This document shows, one piece after another, positions 35,447-44,407 of a stretch of DNA of 64,000 nucleotides (position 1 is the stretch's first letter; each line of letters begins with the position of its first letter). The DNA is from Microlunatus speluncae (GTDB lineage Bacteria; Actinomycetota; Actinomycetes; Propionibacteriales; Propionibacteriaceae): the NCBI RefSeq assembly GCF_009299835.1, contig NZ_VKCZ01000021.1:186001-250000 (forward strand), read 5' to 3'. The position numbers were made by a program, and so were the translations under genes. The notes beneath the pieces are model-generated. The model was not told the DNA's origin, searched no databases, and was given only the letters and a program-made list of their open reading frames with translations.

Positions 35447-35878
35447 ATGGCAGATCGAGAGAGCCGGCTGGAAGAGGTGAGTCGGCTGTCGCAGATGTTG
35501 ATCGACATCGTCGAGGAGGCCAAGGCCGACTTCACCCGGATCGCGGCGGGCTTCGACCTGCCGGTGCATCTGGCCCGCGCCGTCCTTGCGCTCAACCGTC
35601 CCGCACCGATGCGGGAGCTCGCCGAGCAACTCACCTGCGATCGGTCCTACATCACCAACCTCGCCGACCAGCTGGAGGAGCGCGGGCTGGTCAGCCGGGT
35701 GCCGGGCGAAGATCGCCGGGTCAAACTGCTCCAGCTGACCCGGTCGGGCCGGTCGTTGCGCGACCGGTTGTCGGCGGCCGTTGCCGAGGACGCTCTGGTG
35801 CTGCGCCGGCTCACCGCCGCCGACCGGAAGACCCTCGCGCCCTTGCTCGAGAAGCTCCTGACCGACGAGCCCCGTTAG
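35447..35878 (+). CDS. MarR-family transcriptional regulator
   Basis: A 143-residue winged-helix repressor. The recognition region is MRELAEQLTCDRSYITNLADQLEERGLVSRVPGEDRRVKLLQLT, with the wing Asp-Arg-Arg. The ATG at 35447 is favoured over one at 35420, which would add nine residues. The TAG stop doubles as the start of the -10-like TAGGGT for the next gene. It probably represses the divergent DUF385 gene and itself through the TTGA/TCAA dyads. Confidence 0.88.
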   Translation: MADRESRLEEVSRLSQMLIDIVEEAKADFTRIAAGFDLPVHLARAVLALNRPAPMRELAEQLTCDRSYITNLADQLEERGLVSRVPGEDRRVKLLQLTRSGRSLRDRLSAAVAEDALVLRRLTAADRKTLAPLLEKLLTDEPR

Positions 35879-35887
35879 GGTGACCAC

Positions 35888-36292
35888 ATGCCCGAAGCCC
35901 TGCCCGACGACGTCCGAAGCTTCCTCAGCAAGGCCAATCCGGCGGTCATGGCGACCACCAGGAAGGACGGCCGGCCGATCACGGCGGCCACTTGGTATCT
36001 GCTCGAGGCCGACGACCGGATCTTGATCAACTTCGACGCCGAACGGGTCCGGCTGCAACACGTGCGCCGGGATCCACGCTGCGCGCTGGACGTGCTGCCG
36101 CTCGAGGACTGGTATTCCCATGTCGCCCTCCAGCTCGACGTCGTCGAACTCACCGAGGACACCGGGTTGGCCGACATCGACGCCCTCGCCAAGCACTACA
36201 CCGGCCATGGTTACCCGAACCGGGAGCGGCCGCGGTTCAGCGCCCGGGCGGAGATCCGCAGCTGGTGGGGTTGGGGTGAGTTCGACCACTGA
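35888..36292 (+). CDS. PPOX-class F420-dependent oxidoreductase
   Basis: A 134-residue split-barrel flavin/F420 reductase family protein (pyridoxamine-phosphate-oxidase fold). FLSKANPAVMATTRKDGRPITAATWYLLEADDRILINFD is typical of the F420-binding subgroup, with RLQHVRRDPRCALDVL following. The natural substrate is unknown. TAGGGT ends six bases before the ATG, so it may have its own leaderless transcript. Confidence 0.85.
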   Translation: MPEALPDDVRSFLSKANPAVMATTRKDGRPITAATWYLLEADDRILINFDAERVRLQHVRRDPRCALDVLPLEDWYSHVALQLDVVELTEDTGLADIDALAKHYTGHGYPNRERPRFSARAEIRSWWGWGEFDH

Positions 36293-36301
36293 CCCGGTCG
36301 G

Positions 36302-37840
36302 TCAGGGGGTCGCACCCACCAGGGCCGTGATCTCGGCGCGCTCGGTCCGCACCGGGCGGCCGGTGATCAACTCGCCGTCGGCGACATAACCCTCCTCGCG
36401 TCCGTCCAGGTAGTTGATCAAGCGGCCGCGCCAGTCGGCGATCTCGACCGCGCGGGCCGGATCGTCGATCAGGTTGTGCAGCTCCTGCGGATCGGACTCG
36501 AGGTCGAAGAACTGCTCGATCCCCTTCTGCGACGCCCAGAGATACTTGCGTTTGCCGTCGGTGACCCACTGCAGCGACTGCGCGAAATGCGTGTGCTCGC
36601 CGTGAATCTCGCGCCGCCAGGTCTCCGGTGCCGTCCGGCCGGTGGCGAACGGAGCCAGACTGACGCCGTCGACGGTGCCGGGCACCTCGACGCCGGCGAA
36701 GTCGAGCACCGTCGGCATGATGTCGCGCAGCTCGGTCACCTCGGTGATCACCTGGCCCCGCGGCGCGTCGGCGGCGAACCGCGGCGCCGGCCGGACGATC
36801 AACGGCACGTTCGCGCTGCCCTCGAAGCCGACCGACTTCCGGTACATGTCGTGATCACCCATCATGTCGCCGTGATCGGAGGTGAAGATGATCACGGTGT
36901 CGTCGAGCAGTTCGTAGTCGGCCAGCCCCTCCAGCAGCCGGTTGAGCTGCATGTCGATGTGGGTGATCAAACCGTAGTAGCCGGTGACGGTCCGATGGTG
37001 GGTCTCCGGATCGAGGCGGCCGAACTTGGTCTGGTGGTAGTTATCCTCGCGGAACTCCTCGAAGGCCGACGCCCACTCACCGCGCGGCGGATCGACCCGG
37101 GGCCGGCCGATGTACTGATCCCAGGCCCACTGCGGCGGGTTGAACGGCGCGTGCGGCCGGTGGAACGACACGTAGCTGAAGAACGGCACGGTCGGGTCGC
37201 GCCGCTGCAGCCAGTCCAGCGTCTCGTGCACCACCCAGTTGGTCGGATGCAGGTATTCGTCCCGGCTCCACGGCATCGCCAACTGGGAGTTGCAGCCGAG
37301 CCCGTCGTCGAAGTAGTCGGCGTGCGGATCCTGTCCGGGTTGGCGCCGCAGCCAGGTCAGGTAGTCGTCGTTGGCCTCCAGATGCCGGCCGCCGGCCCGC
37401 CGGCCGAAGTGCAGGAAGCCGTCGTGCAGCCGTACGTCATCGAATCCGCACCGGGACCGCTCCGGAAACACGTGCATCTTGCCGATCGCCTGGGTCTGGT
37501 AACCATGATCACGCAGCACCCCCTGCATGGTCACCGGATGGGCCTCGGTGAACGGCACCCCGTCGCGATAGCCGTAGCGCCCGTGCCGCTCCTGCGACTG
37601 CCCGGTGAACAGCGCGACCCGGGCCGGCACACAGGTCGGCGTCGCCGAGTAGTTCCGGGCGAACCGAGTGCCCTGTCCGGCGATCTCGTCCAGGTGCGGG
37701 GTCTTCACCACCGGATGCCCGGCGCAGGACAGGGCATCGCCGCGCATCTGATCGACACAGATCACCATCACGTTCGGCCGGTCCAGCTTGCGGCTGCGGC
37801 TGCCGCCGGCCCGACTGCTCGGTGCGTACGGAACTGACAC
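36302..37840 (-). CDS. Type I sulfatase (sulfated-glycan utilisation)
   Basis: A 512-residue arylsulfatase-superfamily enzyme. Cys70 in CVPARVALFTG fits the C-x-P-x-R core that is converted to formylglycine. Metal ligands include Asp30 in VICVDQMRGD and the SDHGDMMGDH segment. No signal peptide is apparent, so it should act in the cytoplasm on imported sulfated sugars. It is the last gene of a minus-strand run of SBP, MalF, MalG and sulfatase. No formylglycine-generating enzyme is in the window. Confidence 0.92.
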   Translation of the reverse strand: MSVPYAPSSRAGGSRSRKLDRPNVMVICVDQMRGDALSCAGHPVVKTPHLDEIAGQGTRFARNYSATPTCVPARVALFTGQSQERHGRYGYRDGVPFTEAHPVTMQGVLRDHGYQTQAIGKMHVFPERSRCGFDDVRLHDGFLHFGRRAGGRHLEANDDYLTWLRRQPGQDPHADYFDDGLGCNSQLAMPWSRDEYLHPTNWVVHETLDWLQRRDPTVPFFSYVSFHRPHAPFNPPQWAWDQYIGRPRVDPPRGEWASAFEEFREDNYHQTKFGRLDPETHHRTVTGYYGLITHIDMQLNRLLEGLADYELLDDTVIIFTSDHGDMMGDHDMYRKSVGFEGSANVPLIVRPAPRFAADAPRGQVITEVTELRDIMPTVLDFAGVEVPGTVDGVSLAPFATGRTAPETWRREIHGEHTHFAQSLQWVTDGKRKYLWASQKGIEQFFDLESDPQELHNLIDDPARAVEIADWRGRLINYLDGREEGYVADGELITGRPVRTERAEITALVGATP

Positions 37841-37864
37841 TGGTTCTCCTCTGTTCCTTGATCA

Positions 37865-38767
37865 CTAGCCCTTGATCGCCCCGGCGATGCTTTCGACGAA
37901 GAAGCGTTGCAGGACGAGAAAAACGATGATGATCGGCAACATGGCGATGGTGGAGGCCGCGGTCATCACGCCCCAGTCGGCGAAATAGTCGTTGCGCAAC
38001 GCGTAGACGCCGACGGCGAGGGTCTGCAGCTCGGGCCGGGTCAGGGTGAGCACCAGCGGTAGCAGGAACGAGTTCCAGGACTGCATGAACTGCAGGATGA
38101 CCGCGGTCGCGATCACCGGCTTGGCCAGCGGTAGATAGACCCGGGCGAAGATCCGCAGGAACCCGGCGCCGTCGACCCGGGCCGCCTCCTCCAACTCCTT
38201 GGGCAGTTGGGAGAAGTAGCCGGCGAACAGCAACACCTGGACCACGCCGACCCCGCCGGCCTCGGCCAGCGTGACGCCCCACAGCGAACCGGACAGCCCG
38301 AGCGCGTCGATCAGATCGTAGACCGGGATGATCGTGTAGCCCTCGGGCAGGAAGATCACCAGGGCGAAGATCCCGATCACCCACTTCTTGCCGACGAACC
38401 GGTAACGGCCCAGTGCGTAGCCCATCAGCGCGGCCACGGTCACCGAGATGATGATCGATCCGGTGGTGACGAAGACCGAATTGAAGAAGAACTGGCCCAT
38501 GTTGGCCTCGGTCCAGGCCCGCGACCAGTTGCCGATCCGGAGCACCGGATTGAACGGATTGAGCGAGCCGAAGATCTCCGTGGTGTTCTTCACCGACGAG
38601 GACAGCGTCCAGATGAACGGATAGATCCAGGCCAGCCCGATCGCGAACAACACGATCGAGATCCCGACCGCCCAGAGCTTCTCCCGTTTGGAGAACCGCT
38701 TCTGTTTGATCTTGCGCGGCTGCTCCGCCGCGGCCGATCGCCCGGTCGGTTGCAGGGTGGTGGTCAT
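37865..38767 (-). CDS. Sugar ABC transporter permease, MalG type (sulfated-glycan locus)
   Basis: A 300-residue permease with a cytoplasmic basic N-terminus (about 30 residues) and six helices. The EAA loop LEEAARVDGAGFLRIFARVYLP is intact. It overlaps the MalF-type gene by four bases and precedes the sulfatase by 24 bp, so one transcript is likely. There is no ATPase in the operon; the MsiK-like protein at 22686 is the candidate. Confidence 0.9.
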   Translation of the reverse strand: MTTTLQPTGRSAAAEQPRKIKQKRFSKREKLWAVGISIVLFAIGLAWIYPFIWTLSSSVKNTTEIFGSLNPFNPVLRIGNWSRAWTEANMGQFFFNSVFVTTGSIIISVTVAALMGYALGRYRFVGKKWVIGIFALVIFLPEGYTIIPVYDLIDALGLSGSLWGVTLAEAGGVGVVQVLLFAGYFSQLPKELEEAARVDGAGFLRIFARVYLPLAKPVIATAVILQFMQSWNSFLLPLVLTLTRPELQTLAVGVYALRNDYFADWGVMTAASTIAMLPIIIVFLVLQRFFVESIAGAIKG

Positions 38768-39753
38768 CGACGATCACCCGCCTCGCGCAGCGACGACCGG
38801 GCCTCGGCCACCTTGCGGGCCGCCCACAGCTGGATCACGGTGAAGATCAACGTGGCCACGCCGAAGAAGCAGCCGGCGGCCGAGGCGTACCCGAGCCGCG
38901 GCACCGAACCCATCTCCGGCTGGAACGCCGTCTGGTAGATGTAGATCTCGATCAACTGGGTGGAGAAGTACGGACCGCCGCCGGTCATCGTCCACACGAT
39001 GCCGAACGCGTGCAGATTGTCCTTCGCGGTCAGGATGATGATGATCAACGCGAACGGCAGCAGGATCGGCAGCCGGATGTGCCGAAGGATCCCCCACGCG
39101 CCGGCCCCGTCGATCCGGGCCGCCTCGACGTATTCCTGCGGGATCGTCTGCAGCGCGGCCAGCCAATAGATCATCGTGATGCCGAAGTTCTTCCAGACAT
39201 GCACCAACAGCACCGTCCAGAGCGACATGCCCGGGTCGGACAGGAATTCCACCGGCTGCTGCACCAGGCCGGTGGAGGTCAGCACCGAATTGAGCGGCCC
39301 GTTGTTGGGGCTGAGCACGAACGTCATCACCACCCCGATCACCGCCGCCGCGGCCGTCACCGGGAGGAAGAACATGGTCCGGAACAACGGCGACAGCCGC
39401 ATCACCTGCTGGTTCAGCACGATCGCGACCAGCAGCGCCAGGATCACCCGGATCGGCGTCCCGACCAGCATGAAGATCGCCGATCGACCGAACGCCCGCC
39501 AGAACATCGGATCGTTGACCAACTCGACGTAGTTGTCCAACCCGATGAACGTCATGTCCTCGGTGAACCCGGACCAGCGCATGGTCGAGAACACCCACGA
39601 CATGATCATCGGATAGAACGTGAACAACGCGGTCAAGATCAACGCCGGCAACAGGAAGATGTAGCACCAGCGGGCGTTGACCCGCTCATACCAGCCGCCG
39701 ACCCGCCGCTGCGCGCGCTGTTGCAGGTCGGGGACGGACGGGGCGATCGTCAC
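38764..39753 (-). CDS. Sugar ABC transporter permease, MalF type (sulfated-glycan locus)
   Basis: A 329-residue permease with six helices. The EAA loop region reads EYVEAARIDGAGAWGILRHI and is complete. I chose the GTG at 39753, four bases after the SBP stop, because the open frame upstream would otherwise overlap the SBP gene by 90 bases with a low-complexity Arg/Pro/Thr tail. MTGGGPYFST marks the MalF type. Confidence 0.88.
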   Translation of the reverse strand: MTIAPSVPDLQQRAQRRVGGWYERVNARWCYIFLLPALILTALFTFYPMIMSWVFSTMRWSGFTEDMTFIGLDNYVELVNDPMFWRAFGRSAIFMLVGTPIRVILALLVAIVLNQQVMRLSPLFRTMFFLPVTAAAAVIGVVMTFVLSPNNGPLNSVLTSTGLVQQPVEFLSDPGMSLWTVLLVHVWKNFGITMIYWLAALQTIPQEYVEAARIDGAGAWGILRHIRLPILLPFALIIIILTAKDNLHAFGIVWTMTGGGPYFSTQLIEIYIYQTAFQPEMGSVPRLGYASAAGCFFGVATLIFTVIQLWAARKVAEARSSLREAGDRR

Positions 39754-39757
39754 CGGA

Positions 39758-41290
39758 TCACCCGAGCGCCTCGTAATCGGCCTTGGTGTAGTCCTTGGTC
39801 GGATCCCAGTTCGGGAAGGTGTAGTCGTCCAGCGTCGCGGTCGCACCTTCCGCCCGCGCGGTGTCGATCGCGGCCTCCAACGACTCCTGCTGCTGGGCGC
39901 TGAACCGAGCGAACTGAGCTTCGACGGATCCCTTGAGTTCGCCGGTGAAGATGCCGGCCATCAGGTCGGCCCAGCTTGGCTTGACCTCCTTGCGGACCAG
40001 CGTCACCTTGGCCACGTCGGGATTGCGGATCGCGGCCTGCGGTGCCACCTTCATGATCTTGGCTGCCAGGTCCGACGCGGTCTTGGCATTGGCATCGAGC
40101 AGTCCGGGCTGATCGGCGTCGGAGTTGAACTGCTCGTTCAGCGACACCAGATTGCCCTCGCTCAGGATCACCAGCATCCTCTGGCCGTCCGGAGTGCCCA
40201 TGTAGTTGAGGATCTGACCGGCGACCGTGGGGTACTTCGTCTTGGCGTAGACCCACGGATTGTTGGCGCCGTTCTGGGCGAACGGCTGCACCCAGTCCGT
40301 GCCGCCGTCGGGGCTCGGCACCGGCCCCATCACGTACTTCCAGTCGGGGCCGGTGCGCTTCCAGGCCGGGATGTCCCACGGACCGTTGAAGATCATCCCG
40401 GACTTGCCGGCCGGCATCTGCGACCGCGCGTTGGCCGCCTTCAGGCTGAGGAAGCCGGGCACGACGAGTTTGTCGGTGACGAGCTTCTGCAGGAACTCGA
40501 ATGCCTGCAGCACCTGCGGTGCGTCGTAGCGGTACTTGCCGGTGCGCAGGTCCATCCCGGTCACGGTCTGCCACCCGGCGCTCTGGGCCAGCATGTCGAC
40601 GATGCCGGACAGCTGATCCGAGGCGATCATCAAGCCGGTCTTGCCGCCGGTCACGACCTTCTGCAGCGCGGCGTGCAGGTCGTCCCAGGACTTGAGCTGG
40701 CTCACCGGGTCGTCGAAGCCGGCCGCCGCGAAGTTGGCCGAGTCGTAGAAGGACATGTAGGTCAGTCGGCGGTCCGAGCTGAGTGGGAAGGAGTAGACCT
40801 TGTCGTCGAAGACATGCACGCCGGGCACGAAGGCGTTCTCACCGAAGTTGGCGCGCCACGTGTCGAAGTCGGGGATCACCTGCTCCAGCGGCTGCACCCA
40901 GCCCTCGTTGACCGCGGTCGCGGCCGGCACGTTGTTCGGCACCGCGAAGATGTCCGGCGCGCTGCCGTTGCGGATGCCCAGCGGGACGACCTGGTTCACG
41001 GTGTCCCAGCCGCTGCCCTGGTAGTCGGTCTTGATGTTGGCGTGCTTGCCGGTGAACGCGGCCAGGACGGCCTTCTCGTACACCGACTTGAGATCGCCGC
41101 TGTCACACCAGCGGAACGTGACGTCCTCGGCCGGCAGCTCGGTGCTGTAGTCCGGGAAGTTGATCTCGGTGCCGCTCGGCGCGGCCGGCCCGGTGTTCTC
41201 GCCGGTGTCGACCTGGCAGCCGACGAGCGAGGCGGCCCCGACCGCGGTGATCCCGCCGATCAGCGACCGGCGACTGATTCGGGTTGTCAT
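39758..41290 (-). CDS. Sugar ABC transporter substrate-binding lipoprotein (sulfated-glycan locus)
   Basis: A 510-residue solute-binding protein. A twin-arginine motif (TRISRRSLIGG), hydrophobic core and lipobox (SLVGC) give a Tat-exported lipoprotein. It is larger than the first binding protein in the window. Context with two sulfatases suggests binding of a sulfated oligosaccharide. The promoter region contains a LacI operator half-way between it and the lacI-type gene, so expression is probably substrate-induced. Confidence 0.9.
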   Translation of the reverse strand: MTTRISRRSLIGGITAVGAASLVGCQVDTGENTGPAAPSGTEINFPDYSTELPAEDVTFRWCDSGDLKSVYEKAVLAAFTGKHANIKTDYQGSGWDTVNQVVPLGIRNGSAPDIFAVPNNVPAATAVNEGWVQPLEQVIPDFDTWRANFGENAFVPGVHVFDDKVYSFPLSSDRRLTYMSFYDSANFAAAGFDDPVSQLKSWDDLHAALQKVVTGGKTGLMIASDQLSGIVDMLAQSAGWQTVTGMDLRTGKYRYDAPQVLQAFEFLQKLVTDKLVVPGFLSLKAANARSQMPAGKSGMIFNGPWDIPAWKRTGPDWKYVMGPVPSPDGGTDWVQPFAQNGANNPWVYAKTKYPTVAGQILNYMGTPDGQRMLVILSEGNLVSLNEQFNSDADQPGLLDANAKTASDLAAKIMKVAPQAAIRNPDVAKVTLVRKEVKPSWADLMAGIFTGELKGSVEAQFARFSAQQQESLEAAIDTARAEGATATLDDYTFPNWDPTKDYTKADYEALG

Positions 41291-41317
41291 AGTCCTGACT
41301 CCTCTTCGAACACGGTG

Positions 41318-41337
41318 ATGGTTATGCGCCTCACCAA
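41318..41337. promoter_or_regulatory. LacI-family operator 1
   Basis: ATGGTTATGCGCCTCACCAA, 28 bp upstream of the substrate-binding gene. It matches the second operator at 18 of 20 positions and has the central CG typical of LacI/PurR sites. Confidence 0.8.
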
Positions 41338-41476
41338 TTCCCTATGACACTAGTAGGTATTGATGGGTATCTCGTCGCCGTCTCGAAACCCAGACACCGA
41401 GGCGACCACGGGAGGGGGCTACGGCGCCGGGCGTCTGCCGAAGGGGATTGTCATGACCTGGCTCCTTTGCCGTATC

Positions 41477-41496
41477 TTGGTTATGCGCATCACCAA
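41477..41496. promoter_or_regulatory. LacI-family operator 2
   Basis: TTGGTTATGCGCATCACCAA is a palindrome apart from one symmetric pair (T/C where complement expects A or G). It lies 86 bp upstream of the lacI-type start and 140 bp from operator 1. The pair could support looping. Confidence 0.85.
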
Positions 41497-41581
41497 ACCT
41501 GATCAGCCGTACGATGTCAACTGGTCCACCGGTGTCATCTCGGTGACGATCACCGTCGATGCGGCGACAGGAGGGACACCG

Positions 41582-42613
41582 TTGACCCAGCAACGCACCA
41601 GCCGCCCCAGCACCCAGGCCGACGTGGCCAGACTGGCCGGCGTCTCGGTCGCGACGGTGTCCTATGTCGCCAACGGCCGACGGCCCGACCGGAAGATCGC
41701 GGCCACCCCCGAGGTCGCCGAGCGGGTCCGCGAGGCGATGCGCCAACTGGACTACTCGCCCCGGCGCGCCGGCCGAGTGCTGGCCCGCAACCGGACCGAC
41801 CTGGTGGCCGTCGTCGCCAGCACCTTCAACCCGTGGTCGCTCGACCTGATCACCGAGATCGAGGAGGCCGCCGCCGAGCGTGGCCTGGGGCTGATCATCC
41901 TGCGCTACGGCCACACCGGCGAGGCGATCGACCGGGTGGAGAGCCTGCTGGTCGACGGACTGGCCGACGCGGCGCTGATCCTGGGCTCCTCGGGCTTCTC
42001 CGCGGCTCGCGCGCACCGGATCGGCAGCCGGATCCCGACCTTGATCACCGGGGAGTGGTATCGGCCCCGCCGGTTCGACGTGATGGTGCAGCACGAGGCC
42101 GAGGCGGTCCGGACCGCGGCGGAGTACCTGATCCGGCACAAGGTCCGGCGTCCCGCCTTCCTGGCCGAGCCGGTCGACCAGTCCCGCCACCGGTCGGTGG
42201 CCTTCGCCACCACGTTCCGTCAGCACGGCTTTCCGGATTCGGCGATCACGATCGCCGATCAGCCGCCAGGTTTGAGCGGGTTCCTCGAGTCGCGGAGCCG
42301 GGCGACCGAGTTGTTGGACCAACCGCGGAGCCGTCGCCCCGATGCGATCCTGGCACACTCCGACCGGGCGGCGATCTCCGCGGCCTGGGCGGCGATGCAA
42401 CTCGGCATCCGGGTGCCCGATGAACTCAAGATCATCGGGATCGGCAATATCGTCGAGGGAACGGAGATCAATCCGGCGCTGACCACGATCGGCACCGACA
42501 CCTCCGCGTACCGGCCTATGTTGCACCGACTGTTCGACCGGATCGATACGCCGGATCAACCGACCCGCACCATCGCGGTCCCCTGGCGCTTGATCATCCG
42601 CGGCACCGCCTGA
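41582..42613 (+). CDS. LacI-family transcriptional regulator
   Basis: A 343-residue repressor. The HTH reads TQADVARLAGVSVATVSYVANG, the hinge helix NRTDLVAVVAS follows, and the rest is a periplasmic-binding-protein-like sensor domain. I chose a TTG start at 41582 because a strong AGGAGGG (41569-41575) lies six bases upstream; the upstream in-frame ATGs would add a 74-residue tail that overlaps the operators. Two matching operators lie upstream. It should control the divergent SBP-MalF-MalG-sulfatase operon, itself and the following sulfatase. Confidence 0.92.
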   Translation: MTQQRTSRPSTQADVARLAGVSVATVSYVANGRRPDRKIAATPEVAERVREAMRQLDYSPRRAGRVLARNRTDLVAVVASTFNPWSLDLITEIEEAAAERGLGLIILRYGHTGEAIDRVESLLVDGLADAALILGSSGFSAARAHRIGSRIPTLITGEWYRPRRFDVMVQHEAEAVRTAAEYLIRHKVRRPAFLAEPVDQSRHRSVAFATTFRQHGFPDSAITIADQPPGLSGFLESRSRATELLDQPRSRRPDAILAHSDRAAISAAWAAMQLGIRVPDELKIIGIGNIVEGTEINPALTTIGTDTSAYRPMLHRLFDRIDTPDQPTRTIAVPWRLIIRGTA

Positions 42614-42636
42614 GTGCACCACTCCGCCGAAGGAGC

Positions 42637-44136
42637 ATGATCGTGACCAGCCGTCCGCACCTCGTGATCTTCAATCCCGACCAGTGGCGCGGCGACGTCC
42701 TCGGGCACGCGGGCAACCCCGCCGCGGTCACGCCCAACCTGGACCGGCTGGTCGAGACCGACGCGGTCGGCTTCGAGCGGGCGTTCTGCCAGAACCCGGT
42801 CTGCACGCCGAGCCGCTGCTCGTTCATGAGCGGCTGGTATCCACATGTCCGTGGCCATCGCACGATGCACCACATGATGCGCCCCGACGAGCCGGTGCTG
42901 CTGAAGACGCTGAAGGACAACGGTTACTTCGTCTGGTGGGGCGGCAAGAATGATCTTGTCCCGGCCCAGCACGGCTTCGACGCCTATTGTGACGTCAAAT
43001 ACCAGCCGACCGAAGACGTCCGGCCGATGTTCGCGAACGACCGGCAAGCCGAGTGGCGGGGCGAGCCGGGCTCTGACGGCTATTACTCCTTCCAGGTCGG
43101 ACGGCTGCCGACCGAGGGCGATCAGCCCTATTACGACAGTGACTGGGCCAATGTGCACGGCGCGATCGACCAGATCCGTCGCTGGGCCGAGGAAGATCAC
43201 GACGAGGACGAGGCGCTCTGCCTCTATCTGCCGCTGACCTACCCGCATCCGCCGTACGCGGTGGAGGATCCGTGGTTCTCCATGATCGACCGCGATCTGC
43301 TGCCCGACCGGACGACCGGCCCGGACCCCGACTCGGGACCGGAGCCGAGCATCCTGACCGGAATCCGTGCGCGGCAAGGGCTGCGGGGCTGGACCGAGGA
43401 TCGCTGGCGGGAGCTGCGGGCGACGTACTACGGGATGTGTGCCCGGGTCGATCACCAGCTCGGACTGGTGCTCCAGGCGCTCCGCGACGCCGGGATGTAC
43501 GACGACACCGCCTTGTTCTTCTTCTCCGATCATGGTGACTTCACCGGCGACCACGGCCTGGTCGAGAAGACCCAGAACACCTTTGCCGACTGCCTCACCC
43601 GGGTGCCGTTGATCATCAAGCCGCCGGCCGGCACCCCGATCCGGCCGGGCGTCCGCGACGCCCTGGTCGAGCTGATCGACGTGCCCGCGACGATCGAGAC
43701 ACTGACCGGCATCGAGCCGGGCCACACCCACTTCGGCCGATCATTGCTGCCACTGATCGCCGGCGCGACCGATGATCACCGCGACGCCGTCTTCTGCGAG
43801 GGCGGCCGACTGCGCGACGAGCGGCAGGCGATGGAACTGGAGAGCCGGGCCCACGACGACCCGACCGGCCTCTACTGGCCGCGGATCTCGCTGCAGGCCG
43901 GCTCCGGCCCGGAGCACGGCAAGGCGGCCATGTGCCGCACCGCCGACCACAAATACGTGCACCGCCTGTACGAGACCGACGAACTGTACGACCTCCGCAC
44001 CGACCCCGCCGAGACCCGCAACCTGATCAACGACTCCGCCTACGCCGACGTCGCCCGCACCCTCTCGGCCCGGATGCTCGCCTGGTATCAGGAGACCGCC
44101 GACGCCGTCCCGTACGACACCGACTCCCGGACCTAG
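42637..44136 (+). CDS. Type I sulfatase, second of the locus
   Basis: A 499-residue sulfatase. The formylglycine motif is canonical: Cys56-Thr-Pro-Ser-Arg60 in VCTPSRCSFMSG. Metal ligands include Asp15 (FNPDQWRGD) and FFSDHGDFTGDHG. It has no signal peptide. It is only distantly like the first sulfatase, so the two may remove sulfate from different positions or sugars. It follows the lacI-type gene by 23 bp with a GGAG site and is probably co-transcribed with it. Confidence 0.93.
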   Translation: MIVTSRPHLVIFNPDQWRGDVLGHAGNPAAVTPNLDRLVETDAVGFERAFCQNPVCTPSRCSFMSGWYPHVRGHRTMHHMMRPDEPVLLKTLKDNGYFVWWGGKNDLVPAQHGFDAYCDVKYQPTEDVRPMFANDRQAEWRGEPGSDGYYSFQVGRLPTEGDQPYYDSDWANVHGAIDQIRRWAEEDHDEDEALCLYLPLTYPHPPYAVEDPWFSMIDRDLLPDRTTGPDPDSGPEPSILTGIRARQGLRGWTEDRWRELRATYYGMCARVDHQLGLVLQALRDAGMYDDTALFFFSDHGDFTGDHGLVEKTQNTFADCLTRVPLIIKPPAGTPIRPGVRDALVELIDVPATIETLTGIEPGHTHFGRSLLPLIAGATDDHRDAVFCEGGRLRDERQAMELESRAHDDPTGLYWPRISLQAGSGPEHGKAAMCRTADHKYVHRLYETDELYDLRTDPAETRNLINDSAYADVARTLSARMLAWYQETADAVPYDTDSRT

Positions 44137-44171
44137 TTTCGTCCCGATCGCATCAGCGGTAGGATTGAGCG

Positions 44172-44399
44172 GTGACCGAGGCACACGCCTACAAGAAGGT
44201 GAGCTGGACCATCGAGGCTGATGTCCTCGATCAGGTCCAGGCTCGGGTGCCGCGCGGTCAACAGTCCGCCTACGCGACCAGAGCCCTTCGGCGCCAGCTC
44301 GAGCGGGACGGCCTCGAAGAACTGGTCGGAGAGCTGGTCGACGCCAACGGTCCGCTGGATGAGGACGAGGTGCAGCGATACGCCGAGGAGCTTCGCTGA
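44172..44399 (+). CDS. VapB-like antitoxin
   Basis: A 75-residue protein just before a PIN-domain gene. The N-terminal half (YKKVSWTIEADVLDQVQARVPRGQQSAYATRALRRQ) looks like a ribbon-helix-helix DNA-binding domain; the acidic C-terminal half would wrap the toxin. A GTG start is preceded by TAGGAT (44160-44165) with six bases between, so the message is probably leaderless. The family is assigned partly by position. Confidence 0.75.
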   Translation: MTEAHAYKKVSWTIEADVLDQVQARVPRGQQSAYATRALRRQLERDGLEELVGELVDANGPLDEDEVQRYAEELR

Positions 44400-44407
44400 C
44401 GACACCG

